Below, piece after piece: positions 34,691-43,453 of a DNA stretch of 64,000 nucleotides (positions are counted from its first letter, which is position 1; every line of letters starts with the position of its first letter). A program made the translations under genes and the position numbers. A model generated the notes under the pieces. It was not told the origin of the DNA, searched no databases, and saw nothing but the letters and a program-made list of their open reading frames with translations. The stretch comes from Hydrogenophaga sp. GTDB lineage: Bacteria > Pseudomonadota > Gammaproteobacteria > Burkholderiales > Burkholderiaceae_C. The DNA is taken from contig JAEUOT010000006.1 in NCBI GenBank assembly GCA_016790705.1, positions 1 to 64,000 on the forward strand. Reading direction: 5' to 3'.

Positions 34691-34777
34691 GCCCCCACGC
34701 TCCGCCGCTGCGCGGGTCGCTGCCCCCCGGGGAGGCTGGGCCTGCCTTGGGGCGGCCCGGCGGCTGGCCCCTTTGCC
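34691..34777 (+). repeat. GC-rich intergenic repeat, variant copy C (after fliA)
   Basis: It follows the fliA stop directly: a C-run, a CGCTCCGCCGCTGCGCGGG part, CCCCCCGGGG and a GGGGCGGCCCGGC end. The layout is the same as copies A and B but the sequence has diverged. The remaining bases to 34886 hold the leader of the next gene, in which I see no clear promoter. Confidence 0.55.
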
Positions 34778-34886
34778 CCCACGCCCAATCCGGTGAACAG
34801 GCGGGTCCGGTGCCCGGTGATCGGCCCTTTGCCTGCGGCGTGGCTCCCTACAGTGGCCACATTGCCCCAGAGACGGACTGTTCACC

Positions 34887-37322
34887 ATGACCGAGATCAC
34901 CGCCGACCGACTGAGCACACTGCTCGACGCGATGCCCAAGGGCGTTCGGGTGCTGTCGCTGGACTGCTTCGACACCATCGTCTGGCGCAAGGTTGCGAAA
35001 CCCACCGACGTCTTCTTTGCGCTGCAGGATTCGGCGCTCTGGCAGGCGCACGGCATCACGGCGCCGCTGCGTGCCAAGGCCGAGGACGCCGCTCGGCGCC
35101 GCAAACGCCTGCTGGTGCGCTCCAGCGAGGTCACGATCGAAGAGATCTACAGGGAACTGCTGCCCTCGCTGAGCGAGCCGGAACGCGCTGAATGGGTGTC
35201 CCTGGAGCTGGAGGCCGAGAAACGCCACGGCTTCGTCTTCGAGCCGACCCTGGCGCTGATCCGTGCGGCCCATCGCCGCGGCCTGCGCGTGATCGTGGTC
35301 AGCGATACCTATTTTTCCCACGTGCAACTGCGTGAGCTGCTGGCCGCGCTGATGGGCGATGAACACCGGCTGATTGCTCAGGTGCACTGCTCCAGCGAGT
35401 GCGGCGGCTCCAAGGTCAACGGCATGTTCAAGGTGGTGCTGCAGCGCGAGAAGCTCAAGCCGGCACAGGTCTGGCATCTGGGCGACAACCCCAAGGCCGA
35501 TCTGTGGGCGCCGCAACAGCTCGGCATGGCCGGTGTGCATCTGCGCCACCACATGCCGGCAGTGACCGCGCAACTGGAACAGCGCGAGCGCGCGGCCCTG
35601 CAACTGATGCCCGAGATCCACCGCAGCGCCCCGATGCCCAGCAGCTTCCACGCCCAGTTGGCCACGCGCCACGGCTTCATGGCCGGCGATGTGCGCGACC
35701 GCATCGGCTACGGCACGCTCGGTCCGGTCATGCACGCTTTCACGACCTGGGTGCGGGATCGGGTGGCGGCGCTCGCCGCCGACGGCACGCCGGTGAAGGC
35801 CGCGTTCCTGCTGCGCGATGGCCATCTGCCGGCCCGCGCCATGCAGGCGCTCACTGGCGAGGCCTGGCCGCTGCTGCGGATTTCGCGCTTCACCGCCAAC
35901 GCTGCCTGCCTGCGCGCACGCGACGACGTGGTCAACCTGCTGGCGGGAATGCTGTCTGAAAAGAGCATGCCCGCGCTGGTGCGCCAACTGCTGCTGCCGC
36001 CAGCCTTGGCCGAGTCCATCCTGGCCGAGTGCCAGACCGCGAGCCGCCCCGACGAGGCCTTTGCGCGCCGGGTGCTGCGCGAAGACACGTTGCGCACCAT
36101 CTTCGAAGCTTCGGCTGCGTTCCGCGCCCGGCTGTGGACGCACGTGCAGCGCGCCACCGGGGTGCAGCGCGGCGACACCCTGGTGTTCGTCGACCTCGGC
36201 TACAGCGGCACGGTGCAGACCCGGCTGCGCGAGATCTTCCAGGACGAATATGGCGTGCGCCTGCACGGCCTGTACCTGATCGCCAGCCGCGCGCTGCCGG
36301 ACCAGGTCGACCGCAACGGCCTGATCGGTCCGGACTGGGCCGACGAGCGTCTCGTTGTTGCGATGACCGCCTACATCGGCCTGTTCGAGATGATGTGCAC
36401 CATGGCCGAGCCGTCGACGGTGGACTACACCGACGACGGCGCGCCGGTGTATGGCGCGTCCGGCGCCAAGGCCACGCAGTCTGCTGCGGTCGAGCGCATG
36501 CAGGACGCTTGTCTGCGGTTCGTGCACGACGTGGCGGCGGTGCCGGCGCGCTGCAAGCCCGCGACCGATCGCCTCGAACTGGCGCGCCAGGTGGTGGCCG
36601 ATCTCGGCCGCCTGATCTACCTGCCCGATGCGCAGGAAACCGAGTGCCTCTCGGCCTTCGAGTTCGACTTCAACCTTGGCACCGACCTGATGCTGGCCAC
36701 CGCCGACCTGGAGACCGGGCTGGAAGAATTCCGCCGCGAAGGGTTTGCGCTGATGAACCGCGACTTCACCCAGTTGCGCATCAGCTACCCGATGGAGTTG
36801 CGGCACATGGACATCTCGCTGGCGATCACGCTGATGTCGCTGCAGCGTTACGGCTACGGCGTGTCGACCAGCGACGCCAGCCTGCGCCGCGAGACGGTGC
36901 CGGCGCTGGTCGCCAACGCCACCGACCATTCGCTGGGCGTGGTCGAGGCCCACGCGACCCACGACGGCTTCTTCAGCGCCTCGCTGCCGATGAGTTCATC
37001 GTTCGACATGAGCCTGCTGCTCGGCCACCGTTACCAGTGGCTGCAGATCGAGTCGGTGAGCAAGGTGTCGATGGCCGAGTCGCGCGAAACCTTCCCGCTG
37101 GAGATCGGCAAGGACGTGCTGTTCGACGGCGTCGATGCGCAGCCGGGCGGCCTGCTGCAGTGCAGCCCGTCGGCCATGCTGTTCCTGCCCGCCTGCGCGC
37201 CCAAGGACCACGGCCGCTTCCTGGTGCGCGTGGTGTACCGGCCGCTGGTGCGTGTCGACGCCACCGCCGACCATCCGCCCGCCGAAGACGCCGCGACCCG
37301 CGCCGAACCGTTGGCTGCCTGA
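34887..37322 (+). CDS. HAD-superfamily hydrolase with additional polysaccharide-locus type domains
   Basis: 811 residues. Residues 15-230 are a complete HAD hydrolase core: motif I D26 in SLDCFDT, motif II S/T in VVSDTYF, the lysine in GGSKVNG and motif IV D200/D205 (GDNPKADLWAP). The second part (about 265-480) includes AAFLLRDGHLPARAM and LVFVDLGYSGTVQTRL, a pair of motifs I associate with large HAD proteins of capsule and O-antigen loci (COG5610-like; from memory). The last 300 residues are unassigned. It is not a flagellar structural gene, yet it lies between fliA and flgN and is followed 28 bases later by the four-module enzyme. Role in surface or flagellin modification is inferred. Confidence 0.75.
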   Translation: MTEITADRLSTLLDAMPKGVRVLSLDCFDTIVWRKVAKPTDVFFALQDSALWQAHGITAPLRAKAEDAARRRKRLLVRSSEVTIEEIYRELLPSLSEPERAEWVSLELEAEKRHGFVFEPTLALIRAAHRRGLRVIVVSDTYFSHVQLRELLAALMGDEHRLIAQVHCSSECGGSKVNGMFKVVLQREKLKPAQVWHLGDNPKADLWAPQQLGMAGVHLRHHMPAVTAQLEQRERAALQLMPEIHRSAPMPSSFHAQLATRHGFMAGDVRDRIGYGTLGPVMHAFTTWVRDRVAALAADGTPVKAAFLLRDGHLPARAMQALTGEAWPLLRISRFTANAACLRARDDVVNLLAGMLSEKSMPALVRQLLLPPALAESILAECQTASRPDEAFARRVLREDTLRTIFEASAAFRARLWTHVQRATGVQRGDTLVFVDLGYSGTVQTRLREIFQDEYGVRLHGLYLIASRALPDQVDRNGLIGPDWADERLVVAMTAYIGLFEMMCTMAEPSTVDYTDDGAPVYGASGAKATQSAAVERMQDACLRFVHDVAAVPARCKPATDRLELARQVVADLGRLIYLPDAQETECLSAFEFDFNLGTDLMLATADLETGLEEFRREGFALMNRDFTQLRISYPMELRHMDISLAITLMSLQRYGYGVSTSDASLRRETVPALVANATDHSLGVVEAHATHDGFFSASLPMSSSFDMSLLLGHRYQWLQIESVSKVSMAESRETFPLEIGKDVLFDGVDAQPGGLLQCSPSAMLFLPACAPKDHGRFLVRVVYRPLVRVDATADHPPAEDAATRAEPLAA

Positions 37323-37350
37323 CCGGCGCCCCTCCCACAAGGACACTCCC

Positions 37351-40300
37351 ATGGACATGGAACACCGCAGACCAGAAGCCTTGCTGCAACGTGTGGTGAC
37401 GGCGATCGAAGGCAGCGTCGGGCTGCACGCCAGATCCACCGACCGGCACGATGCAGGGCTGTCGACACTGCCCCGCCTGTGGAGCCACCACAAACCCGAC
37501 ACCACGGGTCTGCCCGACTTCGCGGCGGGCGCCGAGGGCACCTGCGTCTGGGTGGTGCGCGGCAACGCTTTCGACGGCGACCGCTGGCGCCTGGCCCTGT
37601 CCCGCTTCATGGCCGCGCCGGCCGAACGCCTGGTGCTGGTGCTGCTGGGCTCGCCGTCGCAGGGGGCCGTGCTGCGCAAGGCGCTGGAACGCCTGGCGTT
37701 CGCCGCCGGTCTGCGAAAGCACCCGGCCTACTACCTGATGCTCGATTACGAGGCCTTGCAGCAGGACGCGGGGCCGCTGGTGCTGCCGCTGGAAAAGCCG
37801 GCGGAGGCCGCGCGCCTGGCCTATCCGCTGGCCGCGCTGGAAGAGGAACGCGACCTGCACATGGACATGCTGCGCGAGGCTGGTGAACGCTCCGACGCGC
37901 ACGTGATCCGCTACCACCTGGCGGCCGATCTGGTGCGCGCCGGTGACCGGGTGCTCGACGCCGCCTGCGGCCTCGGGTACGGCAGCTATGTGCTGTCGCA
38001 GCTGACCCGTTGTCACAGCGTGACCGGGGTCGACGGCAGCGATTACGCCATCGACTACGCCCGCGCCAACTACGCCGCGGCAGAGGCCCGCCTGGAGTAC
38101 GTGCAGGGCTGGCTGCCCGACCACCTCGCGGCCTGGCCCGACCACAGCTTCGATGTGGTGGTCTCGTTCGAGACCCTGGAGCATGTGCAGGACCCGCAGG
38201 GCCTGCTGGCCGAGTTTTCCCGCCTGCTGCGACCGGGTGGCCGCATCATCGCCAGCGTGCCCAACGACTGGTCCGACGAGACCGGCGAAGACCCGAACCC
38301 GCACCACCTGCACGTCTACACCCTCGACACGCTGCGCCAGCAGTTCGCCCGCCACTTCGTGCGCGAACGCCTGCACCAGCAGATCGCCAGCGGCTGCAAG
38401 CGCCGCAGCCAGGGAAACCAGTGGGCCCCGCTGGCGCGCACGCTGCGCGAAGTGCCGGTGGACACCGATCTGCCGCCCGACAGCGAGTGGTGGGTGATGA
38501 CGGGCAGCAAGCCGGCCCGCGAGATTTCCATCGATTACCAGGCGCCGGCCTACGCCGCCCTGCAGCCGCCCTGGTCGGCCACCGCCGGGGCCGAGCACCT
38601 GGCCGGCGGGCTGGTGCTGGCCATGCACTGCGTGCCGGCCGAAGTCGACCCCCGGGTCGAAGCCTTCTGGTCGGCGCTGGCCCAGGCACTGGCGCAGCGC
38701 GGGCATGCGCTGATGCTGCTGAGCACCACGCCGGTGAACGACCCGGCGCTGCACGTGATCGACATGCCGTTCGAGCTGACCGGCTTCGTGCGGCATTTCG
38801 CCGCGCTGCCCTCGGCCGGCGAAGCGGTCAGCGAGCAGGACATCCACGACGCGGTCGGCTGGTACGGCTGCGACCACGACACGGCCCGCGACAACCTGCG
38901 CCTGGCCCAGGCCTTCCTGCGCGACCTGCTGGACACCCTGCGCCCGGCCGCGGTGCTGGGCTGGCAGGCGCTCAACCCGCTGACGCGCGTGCTGCGCGCC
39001 AGCGCGCGGGCGGCCGAAGTGCCGTACTGGTCGGGCGAACGCGGCTGGGTGCGCAACACCCTGATGTTCGACCTTGGCGGCAGCCATCTGCTGGGCGAGC
39101 TGTCGACCAGCCTGGCCAGTGCCCGCCAGCGCGAACGCTACCTTCCGCACCCGCTGTTGCTGCAGTCGCTGCGCCAGCGCGCCACGCAGGCCGCGAGCCT
39201 GGGGCGCTACGCCGGCGCCGAACGGCTGGGGCGGGAGGCCCTGCGCGAGCGGCTGGGCATCGCTGCCGAAGACCGGGTGGCCGTGCTGTTCACGCACGGC
39301 GAACCCGGCATGAACACCATGGCGACCGCCAGCGTGCGCGAGCTGCACGACCTCTCCGGTCCCTTGCTGCAGCAGCGCCTGGACGCGCTGGCGCAGGCGC
39401 TGTCGGCCCGCGGCTTCTGGCTGCTGGTGCAGGAGCATCCTTTCAACGCGGCCGCCGGTCGCTGCCTGCGCCTGCCGGAGGGGGTGCGCGTGGTCGGCGT
39501 GCGCGAAGACGTCAGCAGCCTGCTGGAAGCGGCCGATGTCTGCTTCTTCACGCTGGCCACGTTGCAGTTCGACGCCGTCTTCCTCGACAAGCCCTTCGGC
39601 CTGCTGGGCCGCAGTGCGCTCTGCCGCGACGGCCTGCCGCCGGTCATGGGCGATCACGCCTCGGCCGACGGCTTCCTCGACACGGTACTCGACGCGGCGG
39701 CCTGGCCGGCGCGCTTCGAGCGGCTGCGGGCCGACGTGGCCTTCCAGTTCGAGAACCTGCTGATCGACACCGAGCCCGACGCGGTGGCGCAGGGGGCCGC
39801 CGAGTGGGCGGCCCACCTGGCGCGCCTGCAGCGGCCGGTGGATGCCGCCTTCCCGGCGCGCATCGAACACTTCCTGCAACAGTGGGCCACCACGGCGGGT
39901 GAGTCCGACCCGCCGGTCGCGGACGAGGGACCGGCGCTGCCACCCCCGACCGACGCCGCGCTGGCGGCGGTGGCGAACTGTCTGGCGGCACTGGACCTGA
40001 CCGAGCCGCTGGAACTGCGGCCGCAGGCGGGCGCCCTGGTGCACCGCTCGGACACGCTGTGCGTGATCGCCGGGCACGACCGGTCGCGGGCCGACCTGCG
40101 CCAAGGCTTTGAGGCGCTGTGCAACATCGATGTCGACGGCCAGCACCTCTGGGTGGGTGTGCCGTCGGTGATGCCGGTGCTGCAGCGGCATGCGTCCCCC
40201 GTGGTCGTGAGCTTCTACACCAAGGACACACCGTACGAAGAACAGGCGCGTGGGCTGGTCGCCTCGATCGAGGCGCTGGGCGACGATGTGCCCTACTGCG

Positions 40301-41568
40301 TGGTCGGCATCGACAGTGCCGGCTCGTGGGAGGCCAACTGCAGCCTCAAGCCCGGCTTCATCCTGCAATGCCTGCGCGAACTGCAGCGGCCGGTGTTGTG
40401 GGTGGACGCCGACGCGCGGCTCAACGCCCGGCCCTCGGTGCCGCCGACGTTCGACTTCGCGGTGCACAAGTACGACGGCTGGGAGTTCGCCAGCGGCACC
40501 GCCTACTTCGCCCACAGCGACGCGGCGATCCGCCTGCTCGAACGCTGGATCGAGCTGTCCCGCCAGCGCCCGCTGATCTGGGACCAGATGTTGCTGGACC
40601 AGGCCTGGGCCGAATGCACGGGCGACGGCACCCTGGTGACCGGCTGGCTGCCCGAGCCCTACACCCATATCTTCGACAACCCAGCCGCCGAGGCCCAGCG
40701 CGCCGCGCCGGTGGTCACGCACTACCAGGCCTCGCGCGCGGTGGTGAACAAGCGGCCCAAGCCGGTGGTGCCCGAGGCGTTGGTGCACAGTCGGCGCGAG
40801 GACCGCGCCTGGCACCACGAATACGACGTGCCGGTGCGCCGCACGACCCTGGCCAGCGGTCGCCGTGTCGACGCCTGGCCCGGCGTCAACACCGACCTCG
40901 GTCGTCTGATGGACTACCTGCACGCCCTGCGCAGCGAGGCGGGCGAACGTGTGTTCTTCCTGCAGGTCGGCGCCATGGACGGGGTGAAGTTCGATCCGCT
41001 GCACAAGCGCATTCGCCAGCAGGGCTGGCGCGGCGTGCTGTTCGAGCCGCTGCCCGACATGCACGAGAACCTGAAACGCAACTACGCGGGCTGCGAGGGA
41101 CTGACCCTGGTGCAGGCGGCCATCGACACGCAGGAAGGTTCGCGCGAGATGTACCGCATCCCGCAATCGGTGGTGAACCAGGGACAGTTGCCCGACTGGG
41201 CGCTGGGCATCTCTTCCTTCTACAACGACCGCAACGCGCTGGGCGGCAAGAAGATCGACGCCGCCACGCGCGCGCTGGTCGAGGCCAACACGGTGCGCGA
41301 AGCGGTGCCCTGCACGACCTTCGAGCGGGTGCTGGCGGAGCACCACATTGCGGAGATCGATCTGCTGCAGATTGACACCGAGGGGCACGACTGGGCGATC
41401 CTGCAGAGCTTCCCGATCGCGCGCCTGCAACCCAAAGTGATCAACTTCGAGTACTACAACCTGCAGGAGTCCGAGGTGCAGGAAGCACTGGAGTGGCTGC
41501 GTGCCCACGGCTACGCCTACAGCATGGACCACAAGGATGTCACCGCGACCCGGTTGAGACTGCCCTGA
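37351..41568 (+). CDS. Four-module methyltransferase / capsule-type transferase / GT-A-like / FkbM methyltransferase protein
   Basis: 1405 residues. After about 190 unassigned residues comes a class I SAM methyltransferase (about 195-345; VLDAACGLGYGSY at 202 onward, VVSFETLEHVQDP, GGRIIASVPNDW). Residues about 410-830 look like a capsule-polysaccharide transferase (GT-B-like) with HGEPGMN, LLVQEHPFN and a LEAADVCFF...FLDKPFG region. Residues about 945-1160 resemble a GT-A transferase with the acidic motif WVDADARL near 1017 and a DQM motif. The C-terminus (about 1195-1405) is an FkbM-type methyltransferase (LQVGAMDGV, QIDTEGHDWAIL). It has no signal peptide or membrane segment. It is probably a cytoplasmic glycan-building enzyme; flagellin is the contextual candidate target. 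Confidence 0.75.
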   Translation: MDMEHRRPEALLQRVVTAIEGSVGLHARSTDRHDAGLSTLPRLWSHHKPDTTGLPDFAAGAEGTCVWVVRGNAFDGDRWRLALSRFMAAPAERLVLVLLGSPSQGAVLRKALERLAFAAGLRKHPAYYLMLDYEALQQDAGPLVLPLEKPAEAARLAYPLAALEEERDLHMDMLREAGERSDAHVIRYHLAADLVRAGDRVLDAACGLGYGSYVLSQLTRCHSVTGVDGSDYAIDYARANYAAAEARLEYVQGWLPDHLAAWPDHSFDVVVSFETLEHVQDPQGLLAEFSRLLRPGGRIIASVPNDWSDETGEDPNPHHLHVYTLDTLRQQFARHFVRERLHQQIASGCKRRSQGNQWAPLARTLREVPVDTDLPPDSEWWVMTGSKPAREISIDYQAPAYAALQPPWSATAGAEHLAGGLVLAMHCVPAEVDPRVEAFWSALAQALAQRGHALMLLSTTPVNDPALHVIDMPFELTGFVRHFAALPSAGEAVSEQDIHDAVGWYGCDHDTARDNLRLAQAFLRDLLDTLRPAAVLGWQALNPLTRVLRASARAAEVPYWSGERGWVRNTLMFDLGGSHLLGELSTSLASARQRERYLPHPLLLQSLRQRATQAASLGRYAGAERLGREALRERLGIAAEDRVAVLFTHGEPGMNTMATASVRELHDLSGPLLQQRLDALAQALSARGFWLLVQEHPFNAAAGRCLRLPEGVRVVGVREDVSSLLEAADVCFFTLATLQFDAVFLDKPFGLLGRSALCRDGLPPVMGDHASADGFLDTVLDAAAWPARFERLRADVAFQFENLLIDTEPDAVAQGAAEWAAHLARLQRPVDAAFPARIEHFLQQWATTAGESDPPVADEGPALPPPTDAALAAVANCLAALDLTEPLELRPQAGALVHRSDTLCVIAGHDRSRADLRQGFEALCNIDVDGQHLWVGVPSVMPVLQRHASPVVVSFYTKDTPYEEQARGLVASIEALGDDVPYCVVGIDSAGSWEANCSLKPGFILQCLRELQRPVLWVDADARLNARPSVPPTFDFAVHKYDGWEFASGTAYFAHSDAAIRLLERWIELSRQRPLIWDQMLLDQAWAECTGDGTLVTGWLPEPYTHIFDNPAAEAQRAAPVVTHYQASRAVVNKRPKPVVPEALVHSRREDRAWHHEYDVPVRRTTLASGRRVDAWPGVNTDLGRLMDYLHALRSEAGERVFFLQVGAMDGVKFDPLHKRIRQQGWRGVLFEPLPDMHENLKRNYAGCEGLTLVQAAIDTQEGSREMYRIPQSVVNQGQLPDWALGISSFYNDRNALGGKKIDAATRALVEANTVREAVPCTTFERVLAEHHIAEIDLLQIDTEGHDWAILQSFPIARLQPKVINFEYYNLQESEVQEALEWLRAHGYAYSMDHKDVTATRLRLP

Positions 41569-41591
41569 ACAGTCTCTCTGCGACGTCCACG

Positions 41592-41617
41592 AAAAAACCG
41601 GCCAAGGCCGGTTTTTT
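41592..41617. terminator. Bidirectional rho-independent terminator
   Basis: AAAAAACCGGCC and GGCCGGTTTTTT are perfect complements with only AA between them. T-runs on both strands mean it can end the plus-strand four-module gene and the minus-strand flgMN transcript. Confidence 0.93.
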
Positions 41618-41646
41618 CATGGAGAGCGGAAACGGAGAGTCGGGGG

Positions 41647-42012
41647 TCAGGCCGACAGATACGCCCGTCCGGCGCCGCCGGTCGAGGGGTTCTGGCCGGC
41701 CAGGCGGCCGTAGGTCTCGGGCGCCTGTTGCGGCAGCAGGCTGCGCACGGCGCGCTGGCTCTGGGCCTGCGCGCGCAGGACGGCCTGGCGCAGTTGGGTG
41801 AATCGCTGGGCGGCGGCGAGCATGTCTTCCCGCAGGGTGCTGCCGGGGACGGCGAACTCGGCCGTCTTGGGCGCCCGCTGAAGGACCGCCTGCACATGGG
41901 CGCTGGCGCGCTCGACCGCCGGGGCATCGCCCTGGAGCAGCGCCTTCTCCAGTCCGTCCAGGCCGACCCGCAGGGCGGCGATCCAGGGATGGGGGGAAGG
42001 GCGTTGGCTCAT
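41647..42012 (-). CDS. flgN: Flagellar hook-filament junction chaperone FlgN
   Basis: 121 residues, mostly helical, with a hydrophobic/charged pattern such as ALRVGLDGLEKALLQGDAPAV and TLREDMLAAAQRFTQLRQAVL. Similarity to known FlgN is weak. Size, position directly after flgM, and absence of another flgN in a complete flg set support it. FlgN delivers FlgK and FlgL to the export gate. Confidence 0.78.
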   Translation of the reverse strand: MSQRPSPHPWIAALRVGLDGLEKALLQGDAPAVERASAHVQAVLQRAPKTAEFAVPGSTLREDMLAAAQRFTQLRQAVLRAQAQSQRAVRSLLPQQAPETYGRLAGQNPSTGGAGRAYLSA

Positions 42013-42029
42013 GGCGGTTGTCCGGGGTG

Positions 42030-42377
42030 TCAGGTGCGGGAGCCGCCGGCGCTGGCGCTGAGCATTTCCGCAGCGTTCGACAGCATCTTGTCGGCGATTG
42101 CCTCGGCGTTGACCTTGAAGCTGCCATCGGCGATGGCGGCCTTCATGGCCTCGACCTTGTCGGCGTTGAAGACGTCGTTGTTGCCCGAGCCCGAGAGGGC
42201 CTGGGTGGCGGACGAGGACAGGGTGACCGTGACACCGGCCTGGGGCGCATGGGCGGCCGCTGCGGCACCGCTGGCGGCAGCCGCTTCGGCGCCGGCGCTC
42301 GGGCGCTCGGCGGCTTTCTGCGGACCCCCGGCGACGGAGCCGATATAGGAATCCGGTGAAGAAGATTCGACTTTCAT
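42030..42377 (-). CDS. flgM: Anti-sigma-28 factor FlgM
   Basis: 115 residues. The first half is Ala-rich and probably disordered, the second half has the FliA-binding helices (VTVTLSSSATQALSG, then NADKVEAMKAAIADGSFKVN and EAIADKMLSNAAEML). FlgM holds FliA inactive until it is exported after hook completion. It has its own sigma-28 promoter 40 bases upstream and continues into flgN. Confidence 0.95.
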   Translation of the reverse strand: MKVESSSPDSYIGSVAGGPQKAAERPSAGAEAAAASGAAAAAHAPQAGVTVTLSSSATQALSGSGNNDVFNADKVEAMKAAIADGSFKVNAEAIADKMLSNAAEMLSASAGGSRT

Positions 42378-42417
42378 TTCACTCTCCAGACCCCGAATCC
42401 GGGGCGTTGTGGAATGA

Positions 42418-42445
42418 CTATCGGCTCAAAAGCGGCGGGACTTGA
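42418..42445 (-). promoter_or_regulatory. Sigma-28 (FliA) promoter of flgMN
   Basis: On the minus strand: -35 TCAAGTCC (5 of 8 to TAAAGTTT), 12-base spacer, -10 GCCGATAG, identical to the motA -10. Leader to the flgM ATG is about 35 bases. An inverted repeat GGCTCAA / TTGAGCC (42423-42448) overlaps both elements. Confidence 0.72.
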
Positions 42446-42501
42446 GCCCTTTTTCGTGGAGTACATCACAAAATCCTCGCCGAATTTGCATAAGAAAGGT
42501 T

Positions 42502-43290
42502 TCACAAACGCACGTCGACCGTCTGGCCGTCGCGCACCGTGCCGGTCACGATCCGGCCGCTGACCAGCCGCACCCGCACGCTTTGGCCCGGGACGCCGGC
42601 GGTCAGGGCCTCCCCGCCGACGATCACCGTGAAGCCGGAGCCGACGCTGGCGACGCGGACCTGGGCGCCGGGGCCGAACGCGGCCGGTGCGCGCACCAGG
42701 TTCTGGCGCAGCGCCTGGCCGGGCTGCAGTGCATAGGCGGCCTGCTGTCCGACCCAGCGGTCCGGGTTGGCCAGCACGGCGTACGGCTGTTCGGCCCAGT
42801 CCAGTTCGGCCAGTTCGGCGTCATCTTGAGTCAGCACGGTGCCCGAGGCGACCGGGCGCTTGATCACCCAGCCGGGGCCCCAGGCCTTGACCGTGACCGG
42901 AAGGAAGACGTTCCAGCGCACCGGACCTTCCAGGCAGCGCAGGCCGACGCGGCTTCGCCCCCAGAGCCGGGTGCCCGGCGGCAGATACGGTTCGATCCGG
43001 CCGCACGGGGCAAGCTGAAGGCGGTTGTCCAGCGTGCCCATCAGGATCTCGGGGCGCAACTGGCCGCCGCCGTCCGGGCCCATGGCCGCGGTCAGCGCCG
43101 GTTGTACCCAGTCGCGCGCCATCTGTTCGAGCTGCGCATTGCCGTCGCCCGCCTGCGCGTGCGCGAAGCCGGTGAACAGGAGCAGCAGCGACAGCAGTCC
43201 GGCGCGAGCCGCAGAGCCGGGCCGCTGGCCTGAGCCCCCGGACTGGGGGCGGCGCCGAAGCCGGCGCAGAGGGTGGAGGCAGTTTCGCAT
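42502..43290 (-). CDS. flgA: P-ring assembly chaperone FlgA
   Basis: 262 residues from the ATG at 43290. The signal peptide has an abnormally long basic n-region (RRLRRRPQSGGSGQ and more, about 25 residues) before the hydrophobic core LLSLLLLFTGFAHA. This n-region is encoded by a diverged copy of the intergenic repeat. The mature part has the FlgA SAF-type domain (GPGWVIKRPVASGTVLTQDD, GQALRQNLVRAPAAF) and ends GTVRDGQTVDVRL. FlgA guides FlgI ring assembly in the periplasm. No later start codon precedes the hydrophobic core, so the long form is likely real. Confidence 0.9.
   Translation of the reverse strand: MRNCLHPLRRLRRRPQSGGSGQRPGSAARAGLLSLLLLFTGFAHAQAGDGNAQLEQMARDWVQPALTAAMGPDGGGQLRPEILMGTLDNRLQLAPCGRIEPYLPPGTRLWGRSRVGLRCLEGPVRWNVFLPVTVKAWGPGWVIKRPVASGTVLTQDDAELAELDWAEQPYAVLANPDRWVGQQAAYALQPGQALRQNLVRAPAAFGPGAQVRVASVGSGFTVIVGGEALTAGVPGQSVRVRLVSGRIVTGTVRDGQTVDVRL
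43216..43283 (-). repeat. GC-rich repeat, diverged copy D, inside the flgA signal-peptide codons
   Basis: On the minus strand it shows the layout of copies A and B: GCGCCGGC-TTC-GGCGCC stem, CCCCCAGTCCGGGGG stem, then GCGGCCCGGC. Frame-wise it reads PLRRLRRRPQSGGSGQ, close to the conceptual translation PPRRLRRHPPGGG of copies A and B. Confidence 0.6.
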
Positions 43291-43327
43291 GTGGTCAATG
43301 TAGGACGGACCACGGAAGCCCAAAGAA

Positions 43328-43361
43328 CCGAAATGCAGGCCAAACACGCGCTTTCTTTCGG
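43328..43361. promoter_or_regulatory. Imperfect dyad in the flgA-flgB divergent region
   Basis: CCGAAA and TTTCGG are 22 bases apart in the 163-base region between divergent flgA and flgB. It may be a diverged FlhDC-type site. The GAATAG core of the fliL and fliF elements is absent, so this is tentative. Confidence 0.25.
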
Positions 43362-43453
43362 CCTTGCGCACCCTCAAGTTTTCGCACACTTGTCCGCAAC
43401 CCGGTGCGCCTGCCATTGACGCGCCGATCTGTCAACCCCTTCTGGAGAACGCG

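Noticed and set aside
36973-41532. 1519-codon open frame on the minus strand opposite the four-module gene
   Set aside because: It is a shadow of GC-rich codon bias on the opposite strand. Its translation shows no domain and is a composition typical of antisense frames (His, Gln, Arg, Val rich), while the plus strand carries four recognisable modules.
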